Shown here in pieces: positions 1 to 12,320 of a stretch of 64,000 nucleotides of DNA. The DNA is from Spirodela intermedia. Taxonomy: Eukaryota; Streptophyta; Magnoliopsida; Alismatales; Araceae. Each line of letters opens with the position of its first letter. The first letter of the stretch is position 1. The notes under the pieces are model-generated. The model was given only the letters and a program-made list of their open reading frames with translations, was not told the origin of the DNA and ran no database searches. The stretch is from the NCBI GenBank assembly GCA_902729315.2, contig LR746273.1, forward strand, positions 6,468,501 through 6,532,500, written 5' to 3'. The position numbers were made by a program, and so were the translations under genes.

Positions 1-913
1 ATTTAATTAATCAATCGAATCGCCTATAATCGCTTACGCAACAATAGCTGGGCGGAACTCTGTTTCTACCCGAATCACTGTTCTTCGGGGAGCTGACATT
101 CGACTGACGTCAGCACCCGAAATTCCCATTTTCCCTAATTTTTGGGGATCTTTCTATTCCATATATTTTTTTTCTATTTTCCTCTATTTATGATTTAATC
201 ATCTCATCATTAAAATCCTCTTTCTTTGTTATCTGGAGCTGACGAGAGAATTAAATTTATGAAATTAATTACGGAAAGAGGTCGAGATTCTTTAATTTAT
301 TTTCATTATTGTTGATTATAAGTGAGAGCAAAGTCCTAGCCCTCCAATGGTTGACCTTTCTGAAAATTTCGTTATCTCCCATTCTATTACTACCACACTT
401 AACTGTTCTTGATCTACTTTTTTCATTGGGCACTATGTCAATGAAATGACTTTGGTCAACCCTTTGACGTGGCCTTTACTAGCTGCTCGCAATTACAAAT
501 GGGAGCAAAGTCTTTTTGAGCCAGCTCCTTTTGAGCACGGTCTCAATCTCACAGTGCGCTGAATTCGGGACGACAACAGGCTTTGACGCGAGGAGCCGTT
601 TAAGTCAGCATGTTGACGTTGGTCAGTACAAGGAGCGCTATACAGCCATTTTTTCTCTGAGTTCGGGTCGGTACCACCCAATGCCTACTACGCCCAGAAT
701 TAAAAATTTCCTCCCCTAAGTCAAAAGGCCCCTCTATGGTTGACCTTCCAAAAAGTCCATTCCTCAGTCTCTAGACACGGTGGAAGGATCAAAACGCTCT
801 TTTCATGGAGGATGGGGGGAAGGTGGGAGTTGAGAGAGAGAGAGAGAGAGAGATGGGTATAAAAAAAGAAAAGAAAAGACCCATTTCCGACGGCCTCAAA
901 CTCCATTTGCCGC

Positions 914-948
<35 letters not shown>

Positions 949-1087
949 TCTCTCACTCTGTCTCACTCTCTCTCACTCTCAAACAAACAAACAAAAAAGC
1001 CAGTAGAAAGCAGGAGCAGGACTTGAAGGAGTACACGCAAAGAGGACGGATTGCGTGGTAGAAGAAGGAACCCAAGCGAGCGCCAAA
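1..1087. other. Gene-free left flank with GA and CT tracts
   Basis: No coding exon is recognised here. The interval holds the region beyond the CAP1 stop codon, including its 3' untranslated sequence. It contains a (GA)n tract at about 832-852 and a (CT)n tract at about 916-945. The two are complementary dinucleotide runs some 60 bases apart and could pair as an imperfect hairpin. Short open frames across them encode only repetitive Glu/Arg or Ser/Leu and are not genes. Confidence 0.5.
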
Positions 1088-4000
1088 TTACCCGCCGGAA
1101 TGGGAGACGGGGGACGTGGTGAACTGGCCGTCTTTGAAGGCATGGACGAACTGCTGAGGCAGCGAATGCTCCACCTGGGAAAGGGATCGAATCGAAAAAA
1201 TGATAAATAATAAATAAAAAAATATGGGAATTTAGGGTACCACCAGGTGATCGATCATATCTGCAAGCTCTCGGGAGGGGTTGACCTTGATCCATTAAGT
1301 GGGCTTTAAATAATAAATAATAAAATACTTTCGACAAGGGGGTGGACGCATACCCAGTCATCTTCGGAACTCGCACCCGGCACCATTACGTTGACTTCAC
1401 TAGACTTTGCCGTGGTGATCGATGCTCCCAGGGCTTCTTTACCGAGGTACAGCTGGCAGCCCGCAGAGTTGTCCACGGATATTGTCGGCGCTGACCCCTA
1501 GATGTGTCCACAACCCACGATGAGTACTGGGGTAAAAATATCCAAAACTAAACACTTCAAGTCCGGTAATTCGGGTCATGAAGGATTTTCCTTCACGAGA
1601 TTACCGTTTCTGACATAAGTGTTGGATAAGGTAAGAAAAAGTCAACCCAACTTCAGTTGGTACGTTTTATGAAGAACCGCCGCGGGAAAGTCAACCTGTT
1701 GTTTTCCTAGGGATACCTACTCAAATCTTACTCTCTCGTCTTCCCCATGTAGCTTCCATGTCTAATCCATTTCTCTATGTTCTCCTGGTTATGCAGGAAA
1801 ATAGACAGAGTGCAGAGAAGGAAAATGCATGGGGTAAATAGAGAGATAGGAGCGCAGAGATCCCTTCTACTTCCAAAGCGATCCAGTGGGATGGAAACTG
1901 GAGACTATGTTGAGAGAAAAATATATAAAATAAAATAAAATAGGGAGCTGCGATTTTCTATAATAGCAATATTCGAACAAATGCTCTCATATAATACCTG
2001 ACACTGAACCTCAACACCACTGCAGTTGACGACCTCACAAGCAGCTACAACATCCTGATTCAATAACATAATTAGAAAAGAAGCCATTATAAGTAATTTT
2101 AGCATCCAAAAGATGCAGATGTAGAAATCAGTATCTGCTGCTCACAGTGAAAACAATCCCCATCTTCGTACACTTGTCAACGGTTATATTGTTCACTTTC
2201 CCTGTAAATTATGGAAGGAAAAAGAATCCAATTAACTTTGCATAAAAATAAAAACAAGAGATAGAAATAAAAATGTGAATACAGAACGGCGTTGTGGAGA
2301 AACACACAGATTCGTGCTATCACCTTTAACATGCAGAACAGAGTCTCTACATCCATATACGTATACAGACTGTTTTGTGTCACAATCATCAACGACCAGA
2401 TTCCTCTTTCCGATCTGGTTTTCCACAGCCCATCTGCCGAATGAAGCCATGATGAAATAAATCGGGCGTGAAGTATCTTCTTGAGAAATCAAAACATTAA
2501 TTTCATGCATTCATCCAAGTTTTCTCACTTGCGACCCATCTGAAGCTCCAATCTTGGCGGCCCTGTTTTAGAGAACGACAATGGACTGGTTCGTAATTCC
2601 TTTTCACTTGATGTAACGACTCCACCTCTGTCACTCCGATTTTTGGACTTCATGTCATCGGTTACCTTTCTCAGGCCTGCAAGAAATATTTCCATAAAAA
2701 ACGGAGCCTAAAAGATGTCAATTCGAAATGTTGTTTTCCACAAAGAGACATCATACCAGCTGTTACAGACTTGGTCGAGCTAATCTCCTGAAATACAGCA
2801 GACATCCCTCCTTTCGGTTGTGATGGTGCAGCTTCGGAGCTAAAAAGTGGTCCAGATGGAGGAGGAGGAGGTGGCGGAGGATCATTTGTCTGGATGGGTT
2901 TCGCTGCCGAAGCAGAAATAGAACCGGAAGCTAGAGCCTTGCCCGCAGCACCCCACTCAGGACCCAGCGGATAAAAAGACTTCACAAAATCCCGTAAACT
3001 GGGCAGGTAAAGCTCTTTCAGGGATTTTGCCCATTCCACATGGTTTGCATCCTTATTTCTGTACTCCACAAGGATCTGCAAAATAAAATGCAAACTAAAA
3101 AATCCACTACCCCAAAATCGTTTCGTTCTTTCAGAATATGCAGGCATCGTAGTAAGCAGCGAACATTTTCTGGACGATGTCTAACTTCCTATGTTTGCAA
3201 CTCAGAGAAAATTAGTGGCGTAAAAATCAAAATAAGCCCAATAATTCATTTTATCAATGTGCCCCCGGGCATCACACAAAAAGAAAAGCTACGTTTTCCA
3301 TTAGATAATATTAAAATATCATAGGGAAATTTTTTATGCACAGTAAAAAGAAAAGAAAAATTACAAATATGTTGCGATGTTAAGGGTAAAGCTACGTTTT
3401 CCCTTAGATAATATTAAAAAGTATTATTTTCATTTAGCAATCAGTAAAACCAAAGTAATTGTAATTGACATGTTCATAGGGAAGGGATAGAAACAAGGAA
3501 AATGTACGAGCATTTGGTCTCTAGTGAACTCGGCGAGACTGATATATATACATAGACGAGCTGTTGTATAACCCTCGAGTTATTTACTTAAAAACTAAGA
3601 CGCAAAGGTTTCCAAGGTGATCGCAGGCTGATTGTCTGGCAATCCTCATACCTGATTCCAGTGAAAAACCAACAAGCCGATTTTGAATAGGAACAAAATC
3701 GTACACTACCATGAATTGGGCAACAGATTCTTTTTATATGTTTATAAATAGTTTATTGCGAGAATTTTAGGTAATCAGTCGGCTAAAGCTGTTATACATA
3801 GTTGATAATGCACCATTAAAGCAAAAATTAGCACGTTAAGCATGCAGTATGGGCGAAACAATGAAAGAAAATGTTGCACACCTTGTTATTGTAGAATTCA
3901 GCCATCTGCCAACTCTCTTCAACGTGTGCAATTGGAAGACTCATGCCTTAGAATGAAAAAATAAAGGATGGAAGAAAATATAAGCATAAATAATGCGTCA

Positions 4001-4810
4001 TGTTCGACAGAAGGAACACAAGGAAAGATCTACGCAAGAAGACAAGGTATAACCTTCACTCACCACAGTCTTTGCCAGAGTAGGCAATCCATGCCAGAGC
4101 TGTAAGACTGTCGGCAGCACTCTTCAAGTGGTTGAAGACCTCAGAACGCCTTCCTTCCGTCAGCGCATTTGCTTTCCCGATGACTTCATTTAGTGGCTTC
4201 AGAAATTCTATCAACCCTGGGGTATCAGGTTTCTGCATCATTGGTTTAACGACAACGTCAGACTCAAGGAAAGTGCCCACTAGATTTTAACAGAGACTGA
4301 TTTGAATAGTAAAGGATTGCAAAGTGATAAAGCCAGATCACGAAGGAAGCATTTCACTCTGAGACAAAAACGATCAGAAGAGAAGAGAAGCGGAAGCAGA
4401 TCAAATAAAATTTCAGCAATCCAGAGCCTTAGCTACAACCGAATGCACGAGATCAGCGCAATGACCACCGAAACCTAAGAACTAAACAACGAGATGGAGG
4501 TCCTCTGGGGAGAATAATGGCATTACAGCCAACGAGCACCGACCTTGCTCTGCTTGACCTTAACAAGGAGGTCCCTCTGCACGGAGAAAGCCTCCTCCAG
4601 TATCTTCGTCGCCTCGAGAACCTTCCCCCCGATCTTCTCTCCCGCTGCCGATAACCTGCCGAGGGACCTCTCCCTCAGCTCATCGAATGCCTTCACCGCC
4701 GGATCAACAGGTTGCTGCTCATCCGCCTCGATCGACAGCTGCGATCCAGCTGAAAGCGCTTCAAGGCGAGCCACCGCCACTTCCAGCCGCTCCACCAGCG
4801 CCTTCTCCAT
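1088..4810 (-). CDS. CAP1: Cyclase-associated protein 1 (actin monomer recycling), 10 exons
   Basis: CAP binds G-actin and cofilin-actin in the cytosol and speeds ADP-to-ATP exchange, so it recycles actin monomers. Exons in coding order: 4810-4544, 4232-4064, 3946-3882, 3075-2757, 2676-2529, 2433-2324, 2201-2146, 2054-1998, 1497-1354 and 1174-1088. All junctions are GT-AG, the phases agree throughout, and the product is 473 aa, close to plant CAPs (about 475). The start gives MEKALVERLEVAVARLE, the usual N-terminal helix. The helical N-terminal domain includes NHLKSAADSLTALAWIAYSGKDCG and VEWAKSLKELYLPSLRDF. A proline run (PPPPPPPP) and GMSAVFQEI form the linker. The C-terminal beta-helix (CARP) domain has KWAVENQIG, KQSVYVYGC, VEVQCQ and SVDNSAGCQLYL, and ends in PVSHSGG. 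The upstream neighbour at 5584 is divergent. I see no defect. The exon edges are a hand model without transcript support. Confidence 0.95.
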
Positions 4811-5583
4811 TGTTTCCCTGCACAATCCGGGCGGGCCACTCCCCCTTGCGCCGCTTAAAGCTCTCCTGAGCTGGCCTCCCTCTCCGCCTTTCTTCCAGCG
4901 GAAGAATTTGTGGTCGCGAGATGGGGTCGGGAAGGCACCGAAAGCCGGTAGAATCGACCCCCCCAGAGGCCGCAGCGTCCGAATTATTCCTCCGAATTTA
5001 TTTTTTTTTTCACAGATTAACCCGATCAATGAATCTGGGCCACGTGGGACACAAATTTGAGTAATATCCATATATTTAAAAATATTAATAAAATGGGTCC
5101 AGCCCATTTTTTTATATTTTCTGCAATATTATGAAAGAGGACCATTATCTTTTAAATTTTAAACTTATATTAATGATGGAAAACTGGGTCATCCATGGAT
5201 CGGTTGGCCCGTCCGAGTTCTTCACTCGGACCGCCGATTCCGTGTGCCCTGAAACAAACCAGGGCAAGAGTGGACGTCGGAGACCACCGCGTCTCCTACA
5301 TTTGACAGTTTTAGGTCGGGATCGTGCGGAAGGCTGGAGACTCTCCTGGTTGCTCGAGAGTTGTGACGGGGTGAAGACGGCCGACGGTCCGGGAGGGAAG
5401 ATCTGGAAACGGAAGCTGGGAAGGCAAGGCGGCAAAGGCGTGCGACAGACCAGATCGAGCGCGGGATTGTGAACTTCCCGGTGTCGATTTCCTACCGAGA
5501 GTTTTGGTTTTCTCTGAGATCTCTCCATTCCCTCAGATTTGTCTGGAGATAGTCGGGGGAGAAGAGATCTCTTGATCCGAGAG
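4811..5583. promoter_or_regulatory. Shared intergenic region between two divergent genes
   Basis: About 770 bp separate the CAP1 start (minus strand) from the start of the small membrane protein gene (plus strand). The interval must hold both 5' untranslated regions and both promoters, so it is a candidate bidirectional promoter. The CAP1-proximal part is GC-rich, 5060-5170 is AT-rich, and 5200-5580 is again GC-richer and probably 5' leader of the plus-strand gene. I could not fix a TATA box or transcription start on either side. Confidence 0.5.
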
Positions 5584-7511
5584 ATGATCACGCGCTCTAA
5601 GCTTGCAGAGCAGCTCAGAGATTACCAGATCCGGTCCCAGCACAAGTGGGCTCTCCTCACCATCTTTTCCCCCAAACCTCAGATCAACAGCCGGTTTGTG
5701 ACAGATCTATTCACCTCTAGTTCTTCATATTTTCAAGCTCCTTTGTTCTTTCTTGTTTCTAACCGTATTTTATGGCTTTGGGAAATTTTACTTTATGGTT
5801 CTTCGGCCGTTAAATTTTCGCTAGATTTCGGAGTTTTCTATTTTATTTTAAATCAATGATACGATTTTCATTGTTTGCTTGCTGCAATTTTTCAAATGTT
5901 AGAGATATGATTTTTACATCAACCGTATGTGGTCGTCTTTTGGAGCTCGAGTTGAAGGACGGAGCGAATCTTTTTCTTCGGGGATATTACGGTTCACCTG
6001 CTGCGCATCTTCTCCAGATGCCCAAGATACTTTTGGTCTATTACTCCGTTTCGTCCTTGCACGATGTAACTTTTATGTTCAACTTGACATGTCTTCGTCT
6101 TACAACAGCCACTAGTAATTCAGAACAATAGGGATAATACGTGATAATCCAAGTTCCTGCTGTTCCTTGATATAGCTTCCTAATGCCTAGCAAAGGTGGA
6201 ACGTCCGAGCGAAGGGTCTCAAGTCTATGACCGAAAATTGCTCATCTTCTATCCCATTTTGGTTTTTGATTGATTTTCTATGATCCCATTCATCAAGTAG
6301 TCTGACCTGCTGAACCTGCCAGTTTCACTTAAAATAAATCTTTTCTACGAGAACAGGCCCTGACCCAATACAATATATTGTCATGTGCTACATTAACTAG
6401 TCTCGAGGATGAGAACAAAGAGGGAAGTGTTTAGGTTAACAAGCAGTGAACAATGCCAATTTAAAGGGTAGTGTCTATGATTAGTGCTGGGGGGCATCAA
6501 TTGAAAACATCATCTTCAGCCAGTACCTGGGCTAGAAACAAAATATCGAAGAAATGGCGAGTAAAAAATATTCATATTCAGAATCTGTCGTTTTCTTACC
6601 ATTTGGCTTCACGGGGAACAACTCTTGAGATTGATGTACATAATGCTTTGAATCGCCTCCAGGTTACTTTCGAACTGAGGTCTTAATTTGGCTTCCAAGA
6701 AATACAGACAGGTTCTATTCTTTGTTCAATTATATAGTAAATCGATAGTCTTTACTAGTTGACCAGGAATATGAAACTAGTTGGAAAGATCATAATAACT
6801 ACAACGTCCTTTGTGAGCAGGGAGAATGTTTGTGCTTGCATTTTTCATAAATTGTACTCGGGCTTTTTTATCCGGAGGTTTAATTGCCGTTTTTAAGTTT
6901 ATTTGCTTGAGATTGTTTTGGAGTTTGGATATTTTCGGAATGTTCTGCACTGTTATCTTTGCCAAATTTTGATGAGCGAGTCATACTTTGTGACTTTACA
7001 AACAAGCTCAGACCATATTTCACTGACATGGAATATTGTTAAGAGGCAGATTCAAATCAGTTCCTTATTCGATTGCTTATCTTCTACAGTAGCCGGTAAT
7101 GTTTAGAATTAAATCTTCTGAGATTAAGTGTTATTCGATTGCTTATCTTTAATTTATTGGTCATACATCATATAACCGGTGCATGTTTTCTGAATATATT
7201 GCTTCAATATCGTGAATGGTCAATGTTTATTCGATTAGAGTGACTTCAAGCTGTGATCATAAAAAAAAGTGCTTTGATTGTGACATACGTGCCATTTTTG
7301 CAGGGCTGATGTCATCGAAGCTCTATCGTGCGCCTTCCTCCTCTGTTTACTGGTAGTATTTTCGTATGTAACACTTAATCTCAGACACTTTTGGCTTTCG
7401 AGTTGCATTTTATTTCTTGGAATCCTCCTACCCATATGCCTGGCAATTTCTAGGCATAGAAAAGTTGCGAAGAAAAGGGAAAGAAGATTGCTACTGCCAT
7501 TGTCCATGTGA
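5584..7511 (+). CDS. Small two-span membrane protein, uncharacterised plant family
   Basis: Two exons, 5584-5693 and 7304-7511, are joined across a 1.6 kb intron with GT-AG ends and matching phase. They encode 105 aa. Exon 1 gives MITRSKLAEQLRDYQIRSQH, a polar N-terminus that I recognise from short plant transmembrane proteins without assigned function. Exon 2 begins ADVIEALSCAF and supplies two hydrophobic stretches (about residues 39-58 and 64-83). A basic cluster (RHRKVAKKRERR) and the tail LLLPLSM follow. The basic cluster suggests the C-terminus is cytosolic, which is inference. An in-frame ATG at 5539 would add 15 residues; I chose 5584 because family members start at this motif. The large intron holds no other recognisable gene. 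Localisation and role are unknown. Confidence 0.85.
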
Positions 7512-8985
7512 GTGTCACATGCAGAATTCTTAATCTCTTTTGTTGACCAGAAAGAGTTTTATTCCTTGGAGAGCTCCTGTAACGTATGAAATCGTTCAGT
7601 AGCATCAAAGGCTGATGCTACTTATCAACAGCCTGTGCAAATCATCCTTGGGTTCCCTGTCGTTTGTTGCGTTTTGCTTTCAGCTTTTGTGATTGTGAAA
7701 TATTCATTTTTCGTTACTTGTTATTTGAAAATGGATCTACTTTCTCGTACATTACTTCTTCTATGGATCCTTCTATTTTTCTCAACTCCCAGCAGTGATC
7801 TCAATGAGTAAAGTTGGATCATATTATTTCAGTTTTTAGATTTTCTTCTGTGAATGAACATTCTCCCATATTGCTTGGTGCCCCGTTCTGAACGTAGTAC
7901 AGGGACTCTTGATTCTCTTGCCCTCCTCACGCACGTGATTCTCAACTGGCTGGTCAACCGGAGCAGATCCTCATTTCCAGTCCGCTATATTATTTATTTT
8001 TTGCATTAATGTTATCTCTTCTGTCATATTATTAATATATTTTTATTTTTCTCTGACCATGGTCTCGGATGATCTTCCTCTTGCATATATATCCTGTATT
8101 TATGAACATATTATTATTATTATTATTATTATTCTCATTTAATGAGCATAGCTTGTGGCAGATTATGAAGGATTCTTGCTTGGTATATATTAAAACTGCC
8201 TGGCCCACTGTCCTTCATGGTTCTCCTCGCGTATGTTCTTGAAGGTTTATGTGATTTTGCCCAGTTATGGAGGCTTGAAATTTACGTTTGTGCCAAGGTT
8301 TGACCAAATAAAGTCTCGATTCATATCCTCGTGACGTTTGAATGCTCAGTTTCTTGGTCCCTCCCTGACGGCCCTTCGGGGGTAGACCAGAAATTACAGG
8401 GTTCAAAGAAGAGACGTGTCAGGATTAGCTTGTGACGACCAGGTCAAAGGTCAGCGCCGCCCCACCAGCCAGGGTTGCGACCTGGCCCATCCCTGTTACT
8501 CTGAATCTTGTTGCCCGATTCTCCAGGTTTGGTTGGGGTCGGGCCCGGAAGCCCACGCCCATTTTCTCTGGTGACTTGGCTGTCTGTGGCAGGTGGCTAT
8601 TGCTTGGTCAGCGCACCAGCACTTCGTAGTCAGATACTAATTATCTTCCTGTCTTACGCCCACTTTTTTAATATACAAATATGGGCTTTTTTGTGCGCTC
8701 AATAATTCGTAAAATGAGAATATTAAATATGAAAATGGATTATTTTATTTTTCAAGTCGCCGCTTCTGAATTAAGTTAATAACATTTTATTATAGAACAT
8801 TAATTCTTAGAGGCTACGTGCGACCCACGCTAGAGTTAAGGCGGTGCGGAGCGAATATTCCACGCAGAAACTGCCGCCTTGCAAATTACGTAAGCGCTGA
8901 CGTCAATTCGATAGCGTTACCCCAGCGTACACCGTCCGTTCTTTCCCAACAACCGCTTCATCCGGGCCGTTCGTGCTTTCCCAGC
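7512..8985. other. Gene-free interval with an (ATT)n tract
   Basis: This interval follows the small membrane protein gene and probably begins with its 3' untranslated region. An (ATT)n microsatellite lies at about 8108-8133. The stretch 8430-8620 is locally GC-richer with short open frames that resemble nothing I know. I see no supported gene. Confidence 0.4.
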
Positions 8986-8990
8986 TCTGC

Positions 8991-8997
8991 TATAAAA
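8991..8997 (+). promoter_or_regulatory. Candidate TATA box
   Basis: A clear TATAAAA in GC-rich surroundings lies about 190 bp upstream of an ATG at 9189. It suggests a transcript starting near 9020-9030. What that transcript encodes is unclear; see the candidate exon at 9189. Confidence 0.4.
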
Positions 8998-9188
8998 ACA
9001 TTGTTAGACGAGGGAGTTATAGATCTATTCTTTTGAGGCGCCGCGTGGCGTCCTCATTCAGCGAGGCCAGATCCGCCCGGGATGCCACCGATCTCTTCGT
9101 TCAATCCGCTCCCCCTCTCCTTCCTGTCATCGATTCCTTCTCGTTTTGCGTTTTTCTTGGTTTTCGTTTTTGGTTTTTGGGTTTCAGG

Positions 9189-9211
9189 ATGGAGCAGAGC
9201 GAGCTCGTCAG
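9189..9211 (+). other. Candidate short first coding exon (MEQSELVR), gene unresolved
   Basis: After a pyrimidine-rich stretch ending TTTCAG, an ATG opens MEQSELV and is followed 23 bases later by a good donor (AG|GTACGT). With the TATA box at 8991 this looks like the start of a spliced gene whose 5' leader also carries an intron. I could not find convincing downstream exons between 9212 and 12000. It may be a long non-coding transcript, a decayed gene, or a gene with exons too short to see by eye. Confidence 0.25.
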
Positions 9212-11454
9212 GTACGTGATGGCGTTGTTTATGCCCTGGGCGTGCTGTTCTTCCAGAGATGGATATATTTCTTAGATGTGAAGAAACACGGAGGTCTGTC
9301 GGAATCAGACGGTGTTTCATGCTTTCACCGGGCGGGCAGATCTGACGTTCACGTCATCGAACCTTCGGTCTCGTGCAGGAAGAGTCGCGGTGGTGGAGAG
9401 GTACTCGTAGCCAGATCATTTCGTTTTGTAGAAAATGATGGAAGGGAAGGAAAAAATGTTCTGGAGTGGCGCCGAGAGTTATCGGGGGTTGATATGTCGT
9501 GAGATGTATCAACAGGCCTTTGCCATGTTGGGTGCGCTCGCATGGCAGGTCACCGAACCCTAATAAAAGGTCTATTTCGCCGGTGTCTGTGGGAGGGGGG
9601 ATCGCACGGGCCATTCGTTTTTGTCTGCCCGGGGTCTCCGCCTTCAACCTCTGCTCCCGCCTGCCTTTGGTCCTCCGGACGTCCTGTCTGGATCATCACC
9701 GTCCTCGCATGATGCTCTGTCCAAATACGTATAGCCGAGCGAAATATCTGCATCAACAATCCTATCTCAGTGGTCGTCCATACAGACGGTCCCTCGTATG
9801 CGGATGAGGTATATCGTTTATTTCTTGTGATATTAGCTTTTATTTTCTCGAGCGGATACCAAAAAGTTCGGTTCCCACACCGCTAACATTTATTTCGACG
9901 CTTCATTCCCTTGCGTGCAATATTCGGAAATATTATTATCTTTTTTTTATGCTTATGTTACTCAATTTAAACGCCTTTGGGATGTGCCAAGGCTCTTCTG
10001 ATTGAACTGTGATGAAAGTTGTAAGGTCATTTTCGATCCACCGTTCCCTTAACTACCTCTGCTTGTGAAAAGATGACATGTAATATAGTTGTACCTGCAT
10101 CTGTCGACCCTTAGGGTGGATATTCTCTGTTGTACTAGCGAGCGGAGGGAAGAAATGAAGCAGTTAACGAAGGTCAAGACTCTTTGGACCGATGCGAGAT
10201 CTGCTTGAGGAAACTGTTGACGGGGGTTGTGATATTCAACGCCAGGAAAGCTCGAAGGGTGCGTTCGCGGCTGTGGAAGGGAGGAGGGCGGTGCATGCTT
10301 GCCCAGACGTCGATGTAGTGATATTCAACATGTGTTCTTTCGTACGACATGGATCATTTTTTCATAATAAGCTACCGCAGATAATTCTGATCTGCGCGAG
10401 CTTGATTGGTCACATGATTATTCTGCAAAATTAACTAGATTACTTCAGTTTGGTTCCGGGGTTCCTCGAATTTCGCGATTTATTTATATCGACAGTTCAT
10501 ACGACTGACATTTATTCACCGTAACTCGTCAAAATTTTCCAACTTATTTTTTCTAAACTTATTCTTGCAATATGCACCGTCGATATCATCTCCTGCGAAT
10601 TCGGCCGGCGTTGGCGATTTTGACGGCGAGATTCTGCCATAGTCGTGCTTTTTCTCCCGCGATCCCCCTCAATCCTTCGTAATTTTTTATTTTTTTTTCC
10701 TCCCCGGAGGTTCTTCAACCCGAGTTATTTTTCTGGCAAATAATCATTATCAGCGTTGATTTAGACTGATCGTGTTTTTCGAAAAATCGTGTTCAATGCC
10801 CCGGTGCGGTGGTTCCTCGCTATCTTTCCTTTTTATTAACAGCGATTCGTAGTTCTTATGTTTGGGGATCACTGAGTCGTCCTCGTTGACAAATCCCCAG
10901 GGCATGGTCGGTGGTAGTACTCGGCGCCGGCTTGAAGCGTCTCGTGATATCCTCTAATTCCGCCATTGGCTTCCAATGCCGGTCCCAAGCCCGGATTAAG
11001 GAAGAGGGGAGGATATCACTGTCCCTGCATCGCTTTCTTCTCGTCTCCGGAGGTGCGCACCGGAGCTTCTGAGGAGGGAGAGGTGCGCACCGGAATCTCT
11101 TATATGGCGAATTCTCTGGATATATATTTCTGGCTGGTTCTCACACGTGTCAACAGAACGAGTATAGAAAATTTCCGCCACACCCTTGGAATCTAACCTA
11201 AAAGGTATATATACAATTACAGAGTCTTAAGCGTCACATGAGCCATAAGTTACGCATCCATCAGGGCCCTCTCTCCATTACCCTTTGTCTTCCCCCCACT
11301 TCCCGACAAAAAGACAACTGAGATGATAGAAAGAAAAATGAGCCGATAAGATTTTGTCACTATCTTTCCGATAAAATATGAAGATGCACGGTGAGTTTTT
11401 CAACAGGTCCCAAAATCACATGGGACATTGAGGGCATAGAGAGAGAAACTGGAC
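9212..11454. other. Interval without supported genes
   Basis: Base composition is mixed and GC-richer near 9550-9700 and 10950-11100. Short open frames are present on both strands but none shows a known domain. A palindromic decamer, GGTGCGCACC, occurs twice near 11053 and 11081 (see findings). From about 11200 the sequence becomes AT-rich and leads into the minisatellite. Confidence 0.4.
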
Positions 11455-11955
11455 TAGAATTTTATTTATCAAGGAATCATATTTTAAATGTATTATTTTA
11501 GAGAGAGAGAGAGAGAGAGAGAGAGAACTTGATTTTTATTTACCAGAGAATGTTTATTTAAATAAATTACTTTAGAGGGAGAGAGAAAGAGATCACTTTA
11601 ATTTTATGTGTAGAGGAATCCTAATTTATTTTATTTATTTTAGGGAGAAAGAACCCTTGTTTGTTGTTTATCGATGAATGCTAATTTAAATAAATTATTT
11701 GTGTTGTGATAGAGAGGGACCCTTTAATTTTATTTATCAATGAATGTTGCTTTAAATAACTTATTCCAGAGAAAGAGAGACCTTGATTTTTATTTATCAA
11801 ATTGATGCTAATTAAACAACTTATTTTAGAGAGAGAGAGAGACATTTATTTTTGTTTATTAAGGAATACTAATTGAAATAAATTATTTTCGAGAGAGAGA
11901 GAGAGACCTTGATTTTTCTTTATCAAAAGGAATGCTTATTTTATTTACTTTTTTT
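11455..11955 (+). repeat. Degenerate minisatellite, unit about 60-70 bp, about 7.5 copies
   Basis: A unit resembling TTTTATTTATCAAGGAATGC, then TAATTTAAATAAATTATTTT, then a short GA run and CCTTGA recurs from about 11458, 11531, 11600, 11659, 11726, 11786, 11848 and 11912 (partial). Copies differ by substitutions and by the length of the internal GA run, so the array is old. It ends about 160-360 bp before the probable 5' leader of the SEC14-like gene. Confidence 0.8.
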
Positions 11956-12099
11956 TGTTTGTGATTATATTGATATAGTTTCAGTAAATTATTCCGAATC
12001 CGGTGACGTGGGCACGAGTGCCTGTCCACGGTCAAAGTCCGTGAGAGCCACCGCCAGGTGCCGGTTGAGTTCACCTGCCCCAAGTCGAGCAATCCACGT

Positions 12100-12320
12100 G
12101 AACCCCCCCCCCCTCCCCCTCTCTATCTCTCTCTCTCTTTCTCTCTCTTTCGCGTCGGGAGAAAATCGTCGCCAGGTGTTCAGTAACGACTCTCTTCCAC
12201 CCAATGAAACGGGGGCAGTGGGGGGTGGGGAGGAATATTTCTATCCCTTTCGCCAAGGGCAAGGGAAAGACGGTCCCCTGGCAGTGTCGAGGTCCCTGCC
12301 TTCTACACCAAGGCTCTTGG
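12100..12320 (+). promoter_or_regulatory. Probable promoter/5' leader of the SEC14-like gene
   Basis: A poly-C run and CT-rich tract (12100-12150) precede a purine-richer leader that ends at a good donor (CTTGGAG|GTATGT, splice after 12320). A matching acceptor (GCTTCAG) lies near 13302, about 35 bases before the ATG at 13337. I infer a 5' leader intron of about 1 kb, a common arrangement in plant genes. No TATA box was assigned. Confidence 0.4.

Noticed and set aside
4523-5107. CAP1 start 99 codons upstream of 4810
   Set aside because: The extra N-terminal stretch is unlike CAP proteins, and the ATG at 4810 gives the family's usual start and length.
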